Shown here one piece after another: positions 16,201 through 27,200 of a DNA stretch of 64,000 nt. Numbering within the stretch: the stretch's first letter is position 1; each line of letters begins with the position of its first letter. The stretch is from positions 93,634 through 157,633 of the forward strand of contig JAPTJF010000098.1 of NCBI GenBank assembly GCA_029339195.1, read 5' to 3'. The DNA comes from Micractinium sp. NFX-FRZ (lineage: Eukaryota; Chlorophyta; Trebouxiophyceae; Chlorellales; Chlorellaceae). The position numbers and the translations under genes were made by a program. A model generated the notes under the pieces. The model was not told where the DNA came from, did not search any database, and was given only the letters and a program-made list of their open reading frames with translations.

Positions 16201-17641
16201 GGGGGAGTGCGGCACAGAACACAGCAGAGGGCAGGCGGGGTGTGAGTGACGCCTGGCCAGGGCACATGCGGCTGCCAATGCAGCGCAGCCGCGGCGACGG
16301 GGCAGGCGGGGCGGGCAGGGGTGCGAGGGGTGGGTTTGCGGGGGCCCCGCTGGGGCTGGCGCGCGGGTGCGCTGCATGGCGCGGGGGCTGACGGCGGCGG
16401 CGTGCGCGCCGCCGGTGAGCGGCTGCGCAGGCCTGCCCCGCCCGCCCAGCTCAGGCCAGGGCGAGCGCTTGCGAGGGATCCCACCCAGCCAGCCCTGCAC
16501 CTGCCCCGCCCAGCCTATCGGTCTGCGGCGATGAGAGGTGTGGGTGGGGAGGGGCCGGCCGGGCGTTCACCTGCAGCTACTGCCTCGTAGCTATACGCCT
16601 GGGCTGAGGGGCCAGAGGCAGCCGCGCACGCCGCTGCCCTCGCCGCCGCCGCGCACGCCGCCTGCCGGGGCACCGACGCTGCGCGCATGCCCGCGCCCGC
16701 GCCCGTGCCAGCCAGCAGCGCGCAGGGTGGGGGTGGGGGGAGCAAGGGCGGAGGTGGTGGTGGTGGCTTGAGTAGCAACTCACCGCCAACGCCCTTATAC
16801 ATGGCCGCCCCAGCCTTGCCCTGCACCTGCAGCCGCGTCTTGAGCACATCGAGCGGGCACACCACAGTTGCGGTGATTGCGCCTGCAGCGGCAGCAGGGT
16901 TCGGAGCCAGGCAGGCAGGTGGCCAGGCAGGTAAATGAGCAGGCGGCCAGGTGGGCAAGGCACACGGGGCAGCAGCAGAGTGAGGCGACGAGGGCACGTG
17001 CGGCAAGGCGACGGAGGCGCTTTCTGCAGTAGCGCCGCAGGGCCGCTGCCGGGCGGGCGCAGCGGCCAGGAGCGGTCAGGAGGACAGCGTGCAGCAGCAG
17101 GCGCCAGCAGAGGGGTGTGTGGTGCACCCACTAGATCCCCGCTGCCTGGACTGAAATTTCCTGACGCCTCGTCGCAATAAGAGTGCCCATACCACATTGT
17201 TTGGGGTCCCCTGCCAGTCGACCCGGCACCACCGCTGTTGTGCCCAGCCCGGCAGCAGGCGGCGTGCACCCCTTGCAGCAGGCCGTACAGCCTGAGCAGA
17301 CGTGCGCCCACGCACCGGCAATGCCGCCTGCCACTGCATTCGAAATCTCCTTGTCCTCCCGAATCTTGCGCTGCAATTAGGAGGCCCACAGAAGCGGCGT
17401 GCAAATGAGTAAAGGGGCTGAGGCGACGGCGGCGGCGGCCGCCGGCCACGCAGCAGCACTGAAGCTGGCCGCGCATACTATACCGCTGCTGCATGCTACG
17501 TGATCTGCGCCCAACTGTTGGGCCTTCAACAGGGGTGCAGGGGCTTGGCGCCGCCCCCAACCCTTGTGGCGCCGGCCATGCCGTCTGCCGTGGAGCACAC
17601 GGCACCTCAATTGGCCTCACCTTGAACGCCTCCAACATCAT
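13220..17641 (-). CDS. Mitochondrial carrier family protein, NAD+/nucleotide type (NDT-like)
   Basis: Predicted six-helix inner-membrane carrier, closest in motifs to the plant NAD+ transporters NDT1/NDT2 and the folate/pyrimidine-nucleotide carriers. Nine exons: 17641-17621, 17370-17316, 16882-16784, 16113-15916, 15556-15501, 15075-14963, 14731-14615, 14280-14145, 13696-13220; 423 residues. The three carrier repeats show [22 protein letters not shown] and [10 protein letters not shown]. The Trp in the second motif and the LLPNWAVYF stretch after repeat one are typical of this subfamily. Repeat ends [12 protein letters not shown] and GFYRGCVTN are present. The N-terminus MMLEAFKRKIREDK is short, without a clear presequence. 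An odd feature is a tail of about 115 residues after the last helix, rich in Ala, Pro and Gln. A 24-base C run forms the pyrimidine tract of the last intron. Transport substrate is inferred from motifs only. Confidence 0.88.
13716..13739. repeat. 24-base G homopolymer next to a splice acceptor
   Basis: On the coding (minus) strand this is a C24 run ending 19 bases before the acceptor of the last carrier exon (13696), so it acts as the polypyrimidine tract. Length may be unreliable because homopolymers are hard to sequence. Confidence 0.85.
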
Positions 17642-17980
17642 TGTGCTGGGCCGCGCAGCGCCTCCACAAGCAGGCTCTGCACAGACGAAGTTTGCACTGA
17701 CGGCCCTGCGGCCGGCGCTAAGGGGTCTTCGGACTCTCGGATACGCTACTCTGTGATGTTAACGGGGCCCGTGGCCTCGAAGAAGTGGGCTTGCGGCTTG
17801 CCTAAAGAGGGAGCTAATCCACAGCTTGCGTTTGGCTGCTTGGGGCCTCGAGATGCCAATGGCTGGCGATCACAAGCACCCAAGAAGCGGCACAGTGCAT
17901 GTCGGCAACCTGCCACAGGCGCCAGCCCAGCATGCACTGCGTTCAACTCGATGTCGTCTTGTTTCGCTTCCTTGGCAGTC
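17642..17980. promoter_or_regulatory. Divergent promoter region, carrier / aminotransferase
   Basis: The 339 bases between two head-to-head start codons must hold both promoters unless the leaders contain introns. No obvious TATA box; I see no palindromic element I would name. Confidence 0.4.
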
Positions 17981-20900
17981 ATGGCAACTGCACGCATTCA
18001 ACTGGATCACAACATCCACGAGCACATGGTCCTGTCGGGAGTCCTCCGGCTCGCCCTTACTGCCGCCTGTGGGGGCGGGGCGTGGCTTGTTTGGAGGCTC
18101 GTGAGGCGCAAGAGGCGACTGGGTAAGTCAGGATTAGGCTGGTGTTTGTGCTCATGTCCTAAGCACAGGGCAGCCCTCCCGCTCCGCCGCCACTCGAGCG
18201 TCTCGCCACCTGCTGCCGGCAACTCCGCCCCCACCCCCACGCCTCCCCTGCGCTGCCCTCGCAGGCTGCCCAGAGCCTTGGCTGCGCCTGCTCTGTGACC
18301 CAGCGCGCGCCTACCACCCCAGCACCCCACCCTGGCTAGCTACTGCAGCCGCCCTTGCGGGCAGCTCGCCCGCTCCGGCAGGCGGCAGCGCCGAACCTGC
18401 AGCAGGCGAGGCGGAGCTGCCGCCGCCAGTACGGGAGGAGGTTGCACGGCTTCAGGCGGCTGCAGCGGCTGGTGCCACTGCTGGGCTGCTGGGGGCAGCT
18501 GCCAGGCGGGAGCTGTTCTTGCTGGAGGAAGGCACAACCTACCTCAACCATGGCAGGCAAGTCGGGCAGCCCGCATGGGGGGGAGACATGTAGGCAGCGG
18601 GGAGCTGCGCCCGGGGGGCTCGAGGGCAGGAAGAAAAGGAGGCAGGGGCGGGAGGAGGCGGGGGTCAAAGGAGGCAGCGCAGGCGCGTGCATGTTGAGAA
18701 TGCGCTGGCACAGGCAGGCGGGGCCGGGCGGGAGGCGGTGCAAGGCGTGGTGCGGCCAGGCATGCTGGCGGCATCATGGCACACTTTTGTGAGCCCCATT
18801 GCCTGCCCCGCCCACCCAATGCGCCAGCGTGCAGCTACGGTGCAGCGCTGCGGCTGGCGGTCGTGGCGCAGCGCTACTTCCAGGCAGGTGGCGCCCTGCT
18901 GTAGCATTTACTGTGGCGCCGCCGCCGTTGCATTCAATCTGCTGGCAGGTGGCGCCGTGCGCTTCTGCAGCACTGCTTTTAGGCTGGCAGGCCGGGCTTT
19001 AGGTTTACTTCCGTACCCTGTACATGCTCTACAACTTCTGGCTCACCATGTGGAGGCCCAAGACTTATTGCAGGACGCGTTGACTGGCTTGCAGCGGCGC
19101 AGGTCCACACACTATGCATTGTAATGATGCAGCTGCTACACTGTGCCGGCGTCAGGTGCCACGTGTGCACATCGGGCCCCCTCCATGACGCTCATGCCGT
19201 GCCATGTGCTGGCTGCCCTTCTCACCGAGTGCACCGACCTCACCCAGCAACCCCAACCACCTTCCTGCGCTAGCTATTTCACCCAGCAAGCAGGATCGGC
19301 TGGAGGCGCACCCCGTCAGGTTCATGGAGGAGGATGCGCTGGGGGCGGTGCGGCAGGCGCAGCTGGCGCTGGCGCAGGTGGGAGGGCTGCCCCTGGGTGC
19401 AGCCTCTCGCGCAAGTGCACGTGCATTCGCCCTCCTGCCCGCCTGCCTACTGCATGCTACCGAGACGTGTGCTTGTGGGGAGGCGGGCCCGTGCGACTTG
19501 GTGCGTGCCAAAGCGCCACCCCTGCGACCCCCCAGTGTGTGCTCAATACTATGCTCTATACTATGTGACACCGGCACCCACGCATGTGCAGTTTGTAGGG
19601 GCGGAGCCACAGGACTTGGTGTTTGTGCCCAATGCCACCACAGCCGTCAATGCGGTACTGCGCTCCGTGCCGGTGAGGCTTGTTTTGTGTGGGGTGCTCC
19701 ACTTTGTTGCGCTCAGGGCTGAGAGCGTGCGCTCCCCCCTGTTGCTGCGTGGGTGCTCCCAGCCTGCGCTGGCAAGCATGTGGTGGGGCGGGTGGGTTTG
19801 CGGCGGGAAGGGCACATTTTGTGAGCAAAAGGGGTGCGCCTGCGTGCAGGAACGGCGGGGGATTGCAGTGGGCAGCTGAGCTGGCGGGAGGGTGTCGTGC
19901 GCCGCACCCCAAGCCCCGCTTACTGTCTGTTCTGCTCGTTCTGGGGCGTCCAAGCTCGTTGTGGTGTTCCAAAATGTCTGCGCCGTGACACCCGGAACAC
20001 TGGTTGCAGCTGGGGCGGGGAGACCTGGTCTTGCTTGCCACGACCACCTACCCGGCAGTGCGCAGGTGCGTGGGCTGGAAGGAGGGGCAGGAGGGCATTT
20101 GGCTGGCCAGTGGGTGGGTGAGTGTATGGGTGGGAGAGGTGAGAGGGCAGCTCAGAACCGTCCGTTGGCGCCCCCCCCGACCAAACAGGGTGCCCCCCCG
20201 CCTCCCCTGGCAAGAAGCCTGCATGCGCTGCGGCCTGCACCTGCTGCACAGTCCCCTTCCCTCCTTCTCCCGACACATGCCAGCTGCCATGTTAAGTCTT
20301 CTAGCACTATGCTGCCGACCATGTGTTTTTGTCTCGCCGTGTGCTGCTTTTCCAAGCGCAGCGCTGCCGCCAGGGTGGCGGCTGAGCGTGGGGCAGCACT
20401 GCTGGAGGTCGATATTCTAGATGTGCTGGCGCAGCCCCAGGCCATCCTGCAGCGGTTTGAGGCTGCCCTGCAAGCAGGTGGGGCCTTGGGCGAGGCGCTG
20501 CTTGGAATGGGACTTGCGTGCAGTTCTGTGGTGTGCTGGCGCAGCACCCGGCCGTCGTGCAGCGGGGTTGAGGTGGCGCACTGCAGGCATGGGGGGATGC
20601 TGCGTGGCAGAGCCTGCCCGTGCGGGGCCGCCTTGAGAGCAAGATGGGGGATGCCAGCGGGCACGCACCCCAACCGTGACCCCTCTGCCAGACCGCGGGC
20701 CCGCCACTGGCTGGGCCCGCGTGCGTTGTGCCATTCTAGACCGCATCACCGCGCTGCCTCCCGGCGCCCTGCTGCCTCAAGTAAGTCACGTCGCACTCAG
20801 TAATGTCGGTATTCCCGTGCAGGGGGCGGGCGCGTGCGCCTGGCAATCCTTGACCACATCATCTCCCTGGCCCCGGTGCACCTGCCGGTGGGCGCGCTGT

Positions 20901-23211
20901 GCGCGGCGTGCCGCGCCCACGGCGCCGCCAGCCTGGTGGACGGCGCGCACGCTGTGGGCGCTCTGCCCCTGGCCATTCCAGACCTTGGGTGCGACTTCTA
21001 CACCAGCAACCTGCACAAGGTGGGTTGTGCCCGCCACCTGTCTGTTCGGTGTGTTGCCGTGTCAATGTTGCGGCAGCAGGGCGAGGCATGGAGCCACCGA
21101 ACGTAGCGTGCACACATACGCTTGCTGCTTGCATAATATGCGCGGCATATGCGCCGATTCAGCATGCCCCGCATCGTGGTCCTCCCTTCAACCCAACCCC
21201 ATCCCTCCCCCTCTCCCTTGGTGTCCATCCACTTGCCACAGTGGGCCTGCACCCCCAAAGGCGCCGCCTTCCTCTGGGCCCACCGCTCCCGCCAGCATGG
21301 CCTGCTGCCGCTGGTGACTAGCCACGGCTACGGACTGGTAAGCCGCCCTGGCTCGTTCTCTTTTTGTGTGTGTTGGTTGCATGTGGAGGGATGATGTTGG
21401 TGCCTGTTGCGGGCGAGATGGCCTGCCACTGGTGATGACGCGCAGCCGCAGCTCCGGCTCACTGCTACCGTGCTGGCATGCGGCTGCCGAAGTGGTTCAG
21501 CCCGCCGGGTCCCCGCTGCGCTCTCGTCCCCCCTCCCTGCCACCTATTCCCGCCTTCTGCCAGCCCACCCGCTGCCCTCCAAACCCTTCTCTCTCCCTCC
21601 TGCCTCCCTCCTGCCTCCCGTTCCGCCGCAATCCCCGCCTGCCTCCCGCCCTGCCCGCCTCCCCTCCTCCTGCTGCCCTCAGGGCTTTCAAGGCGAGTTC
21701 CTGTGGAGCGGCACCTCGGACTGGACTGCAGTCATGGCGGTGCCCACAGGTCAGGCAAACTGATTAAGCCTTTGATTGAATGGATGTAGGGAGGCACGTG
21801 GGGCTGGATGGCTGCCGTGGCTGTGCCCACAGGCGGGAAGAGGCACTGCTTTAATTCAATTCTAGATTGGGGCCTATGTGAACCACTTTGGTCAGCCATT
21901 GCTGATGGGGAAAGCTTGTCGGGGGTATGCCGCTCTTTCCGCCCTGCCCGCCCCGAACCCCTCTCCCTCAGGTCTTGTGGGCCTGGCAGTGGGGCGGACG
22001 CTGAGGCCTTCCAGCACAGGAGCGCCGCTCCCTGCTCCCGCCCTGGTGGCGTAACTACCCTGCCGCCCCCGCCCTGGTGGCGCACCACCCTGATGCCCCC
22101 GCCACTGCCAGTGCAAACCCCGCGTTAGAGTGTCACCTATGTTCGTGACCAATGCACGCCTCTTTGCCCCGGCCCCATGGTCAAACTTCCCCCCTGCATC
22201 GCAGCCCTGGCGGTGATGCAAGCGCTGGAGCCAGAGGCGTCTCGGTACCGCCACGCGCTACTGCGCAGCGCTGTTTCGCTGCTTCTGGGGGCGTGGGGCA
22301 CGCGGGCGGCGCTGGGGCTTCAGGCAGCTGAGGCCTGCATGTGCGCTGTGGAGCTGCCGCTGTTTGGGTGAGCCACGCTGTGCTGTGCTGTGCTGTGCTG
22401 TGCTGTGCTGTGGAGCTCCCGCAGTGTTACGGAGCAGGCAAGTGGGGCAGTTGTGTCCTGGGACCGACACATGCTGTGGTCCCTGCTGTGGTCCCTGATG
22501 CGCCGCCAGCCTACTCACCCACCCACCAAACAACGCCGCCGACTTTTTCGATGCCGCCGCTGCTGCTGCTGTGTATTCTCCAGGGGTGCCCTGCCCAGCG
22601 CGCAGCAGGTGGGCCAGCATGCTTTTGGTGGGTGATTCTCCTGACGCAAGCCGGTACCGCTCACATGCCGCAGGGGCGCCCCGCCCAGCGCCCAGCTGGC
22701 GGGCACCGTGCACGACGCGCTGCGGCGCCAGCACGCCATAGAGGTGCCCGTGGCCTGCGCTGCTGGCAAGCTGTGGTGCCGCATCAGCGCACAGATCTAT
22801 AACGAGCTCTCAGGTGAGTTGCAAGTTGCCATGTGTAAACTTTTCGTAATGTTATAATAGCTGTGCTGCTTGAAGCGACGGCTGGCAGCACCGTGCAGGG
22901 GGTGCTTTGCGCGTCTCTGGGCAGAGGGGCCGGCCGGCCCGCTGTGCCAGCCTCCCATTGCGTGCATGGCACTCGATGTTGGTCCCTCTTGCCCGGAGTG
23001 AGCAACTGTATTGTATAACTGCGCTAATTTAGCGGTCTTGGCCCCCGTTTTGTGCTGCTGCTTCTGCCGCTCTCGTGCAGACTACCAACGGCTTGCTGAT
23101 GCGGTGCTGCAAATGGCGGGGGGGCAGCCGGAAGCGAGCGGTGCAGGCAGTGCTGCGACGCCGGCAGGCAGTGCTGCAGCGCCGGCTTTGCAAGCTGCGT
23201 CTACAGGCTAG
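17981..23211 (+). CDS. PLP-dependent class V aminotransferase (isopenicillin-N-epimerase / cysteine desulfhydrase-like)
   Basis: Fold-type I pyridoxal-phosphate enzyme of the branch that includes isopenicillin N epimerase-like and plant L-cysteine desulfhydrase-like proteins. Thirteen exons: 17981-18122, 18265-18556, 18835-18883, 19294-19377, 19592-19672, 20010-20065, 20374-20477, 20823-21019, 21242-21337, 21683-21749, 22205-22367, 22674-22813, 23081-23211; 533 residues. Motifs: TYLNHGSYGA, HPVRFMEED, VPNATTAVNAVLRS, DGAHA (Asp about 309), SNLHKW (PLP lysine about 335) and SGTSDWTAVMAVP. The N-terminus carries a hydrophobic stretch, VLSGVLRLALTAACGGGAW, followed by RRKRR, suggesting a membrane anchor or import signal. 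Introns 2 and 3 appear to start with GC (donors at 18557 and 18884), because only these phases join. Introns carry at least five exon-edge copies. The exact reaction cannot be told from sequence. Confidence 0.88.
22376..22413. repeat. (TGTGC)n microsatellite in aminotransferase intron
   Basis: Seven or more copies of the five-base unit lie directly after the donor at 22367. The same unit forms an array in the LRR gene at 30843-30887. Confidence 0.85.
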
Positions 23212-23622
23212 AGACCATGCCCAGCGCTGCAAGAACATGATTCAGTTTAATAAACAAAAGCATGCGGTGACGGTCAGGGCGGAAAGCAGTAGGGTCCAGA
23301 GCACAGGCATCGGGCGGGTGGGACGGGCGGGAAGCGCAGCGGGCACCCTAGCAGCTGCTTAGGGCGCTGTAGTCAGACCCTAAGCTTTCAGCTGCACACA
23401 ATCGCTCTACACTCCTAGGCAGCCTTGGAGAGTTGGCACGCCAGTGCAGCCAAGGTGAGGCGGGCATCGGGAAGCTGGGCAGGCACTTGCGACTGCTTCT
23501 GCTTTCGGGGAATCTCGCCTCTTCAGGTGAACCTCCTGAAGGTGTCGGGCCCAGTGTCGAGCCCCGCAGGCACTGTCGACACGGAGCTACCTCCGACGCG
23601 TTGGCCGGGAGCAGTAGTTCCC
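23212..23622. other. Gap between aminotransferase and secreted-protein gene
   Basis: Holds the 3' flank of the aminotransferase and the leader of the next gene. An AATAAA-like string lies near 23250. An open frame continues upstream of 23623 from 23425, but the hydrophobic signal peptide favours the 23623 start. Confidence 0.45.
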
Positions 23623-24168
23623 ATGCTGAGGGGGCGTGCGGGCGGCCAGGCGTGGGCCCTGGCTCTCCTGCTGTTGCTGCTGGCGACAGGCGCTCACACA
23701 CTGCACAGCAGCGGCGGCGGCGGCGCAGCCGCCGTTTCTGAACGTCCGCCCGCGCTGGCACGCCGCCTGGCTGCTGTGGCGAGCTTGGAGGAGGCGTACC
23801 GCGAGATCGCTGCCAACGGGACCGGCGGGCAGGCGGTAGATGGGCAGGCGGCTACCAGCAGCCCGCCAGCAGTGGAGCCGCAAACCGCGGCTGATGGGCA
23901 GGCCGCCACCGTTCCGCCGCCGGCTCCCGAGGCAGCAGCTGTGCCACTGCCTCTGCCAGCCCCCGCCCCAGCCGCCGAACCAGCTGTGGTGCAAGCCCCT
24001 CCTCCACAAGAGAGCCCAAGCTTTGGGTCCAAGGCTGGGGCTGCCGCCGAAGGTAGGGGATGCTGGCGGGGGCCATCTGAGCTGCCTGCCTGCCTGCCCC
24101 TGCCAGAGCATCTGCCTGCCTGCCTGCCTGCCTGCCCGCCTGCCTGCCTGCCTGCTCTGCCAGAGCAT

Positions 24169-24202
<34 letters not shown>

Positions 24203-27200
24203 ACCTGCCTGCAGGCAACAGATTTTCTTGTGCAGGTGGGTGTGGTGATGCCTCGCCCCGCCGCGCCCAGCAGGGACTGACTGATGCCCCTCCCCCTCGC
24301 ACAGATGTGGGCAAGGGGCTGGCAGAGGCAGGGCAGGGCGTCGCTGACGTGGCGGTGACGGTGGCAGATGCCGTGGGTGATGCAGGTGGGTGTCCCACCC
24401 TTGAGGAAGCTTGGCTGCCCTCTGCCTGCAACTGCTTTTTGAATCAAGATGCAATCAGATGCGATTTTCAGCATCCTGGACGCCGTAACCCATGTCGCAC
24501 CCCCTGTCCGTCCCTAATGCCACCTGCAGTGGCCAGCGCCTTGGATGCACTGGCCGATGCTCTGCGAGGCCGGCGCCTCCAGACCGAGCCCCTGCCCCTA
24601 CCCGGAACCCTACCCCCGCCCGCCAGCGCCCAGCCAGAGCCTGTGCTGCCGCACGGCAGCCGCTCGCTGCTGCAGACCGCACCGGCCGGGGCGCCCGGCG
24701 CTGGTGGCCCCCCGTTCTCTTACCAAGCAGCGCCGTTCCCTGACGGGCAGGAAGCGATTCTCGACCTCAGCAGCCCCCTGCCGTTCATCCGAGCCCTGCT
24801 GCAGCCGGCGCTGGAGCCGGTGCTGCCGGCGCTGAGGGACGGCCCCGAGGCGGCCACGGCCAGGCAGCAGCTGCTGGATGAGCTGACTGTGCAGCTGGCA
24901 CCCATCGTTGAGCAGGTGCATTTTCAGGCGTGCGTGCTCCAAGTTGCATGTGTCTTTGTACAGCCAGGCAGCAGCTGCCGCCTGGGTTGACTTTGGGGGG
25001 AAAAACGCCGGTTGCGGGTTAGGTGTGCCAGTAATGGCGCACCTTCCTTCCCCCTTTCCCGTGTCAATTAGTTCCCAGTCCGCATGCCAACCTGCTTCAT
25101 TATCGTGTCCCATCCTTGCGCCTCCTCAGCTGCTCCCATGAGACCCAAAAGGGGTTCCCTGCCCTGGCGGATGAGGCGGCGGCACTGCCGCCATTCTCAC
25201 CCCCTTCTCTTCCCGCTCAATGGCAGCTCCTGAGCACTGCCGCCTTTCCCCTCCCTACTCTTCCGTTTCACTAGCAGGTGCTGAACGAGACCCAGGAACA
25301 AATCTCTGCTCTTGTGGATGAGGTGGCGGCACTGCTGCCCGAGAACGCCACTGCCGCAGGTGCGCTGGCGGGCCGCACAGCGCTCTCACAGCATGTGGTG
25401 GGGCGGAGCGCAGCAGGGGCAGCAGCAGCAGCAGGGCATGCATTAGGGCCCACAGGGTGCAAGCCCGCCAGCGTCCCCCTGCCATATTCCTGCCCCCGCC
25501 AAGGCCCCTGGCCTGCAACCCTGACCTGCCCTCGGCTACGCCGTGCCACTGGTCCAGCCCCTGGCTCGGTCTACCCGGGCACAGGTCCTGACATGCTGTC
25601 TGGTGGAACAAGCAATTGCAGGCTGGACTGTCGGGGGTTTAAACTGACAGGCTGGCATCTGATGAAAGTACATGCAGGCTGAGTTCTCACGGTCACACTC
25701 AACTGTTTGCATGCCTGCCACTGCCCTGCCCGCAGAGGCGGCGGCGTTCCTGGAGGATCCGGAGATGCGGGCCAGGGTGGAGGAGCCACTGAATGCGACA
25801 GTGGAGGCGCTGGCCAGGTGGGGCTGAGCTGGCAGCTGACCTGGCAGCTGAGCTGGCATGCGGGTACTGAGCTGGCGGCCGGGGGCGCTGGAGGTGTTGG
25901 CTAGGGGCCGGTGCTGAGCTGGCGGACGGGTGCTGAGGTCGAGCTGAAGGGGTTGGGGTGGCGGAAGGGGGCTCAGCTGTCGGGCTGTCCCGGTGCCCAT
26001 TCCCTTCGTTGCAACGGCACCAAGCCAGCTTTTTCTTGCTGCACGCCTCAGACCGCGCGTATGTGTCCCCTACTGTAGTAGCAAGTACCCAGACTGCCCG
26101 CGCCTGCAACCTTGCCTCCCCTCTTGTGCAGTGCCCTGACTGGCGCTGCCCAGGAGGCTGGGCAGATTGTGTATGCGCGCCTGGCCAGCTCAGCGCCAGC
26201 TGGCACCCCCCCGCTGGGGCCCCTACCCGAGTTTATAGGTGAGCATGGCAGGCGCCCGGCATTTTTTAGAGCGCCCTGTAGCGCCCTGTTAGTGGGGTTT
26301 CAGCATCCGCTCGTCCTGCGCCCCACTTGCCGCCCTCACCCCACCCTGCCTGCCTCCCCCCCCCGCCTACACAGACCGGTTTGTGGCCGCTTTTGTCCCA
26401 GGGTTCACCCAGGGTGTCCTGGATGCTCTCTTTGGCACCGGCACCGACACATTCCCGACTGGTGCTGTCCCCGGGGCAGCCCCTGCTGGCGGGCGCCGCA
26501 TGCTGGCGGCACAGGCCGCTTCCCCCGGCCTGTCAAGCCAGAGCGGCGAGCAGCTGACCGCTGCGGCTGCGGCGGTGGCGTGGGCAGCGCTGCGCCGTAG
26601 CCTGCTGCAGGCGTCTCAAGGCATCTTTTATGCGGGCACGGTGGTGCAGTGCGCGAGCGAGGGGGAGTGCACCGGGTACCGTGTGGAGGTGTGAGGGCTC
26701 CCCCTGATGCTCCCCTCTGCCGCTGCTCCTGCTGCCCAGCGGGGCCTGGGCTGCCGCTGGCCTGCCGCCAGCCTGGCAGGTACTGACACATGGAACTGGC
26801 ATAGGATGCCCTGGGTGGTGCATGCCTGGCCGGGCTGAAGCCTGTGCCTACCTGCTGGCAAGCCGCATGCCCCGCTGTCCTGCTGCTGCGTGCCTGCAGG
26901 CAGTCCCAGGCGCGCCGCCCTCTGTGCTCATCATCCCTGCGGCCGAGGCGGTTCAGATTGCTGGGTGAGAGGGGCGCGCACACAGCATGTGCTTCATGCC
27001 AGTCACCCCCTGTGCCACCTGCCTTTCCGTTAATCGGAAATGCCCAATCCTGGCCCGCCTTTTAAGTGTGGCCTCAGCACCCATATGGCATGCATGCATG
27101 CACACCATACCGTCCACCTTCCACCCCTCCCCCAAAACACTCCTCCCATCACACATGTGTGCCCCGCCTGCAGTGGCAGCCTCGAGGGCCTCGCTCCCCA

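Noticed and set aside
20692..20782. Treating the exon-8 half-copy as a constitutive exon
   Set aside because: Its phase breaks the frame into the next exon and it duplicates protein sequence already supplied by exon 8.
23425..23622. Upstream start for the secreted-protein gene
   Set aside because: The ATG at 23623 begins a textbook signal peptide; the extra residues upstream would bury it.
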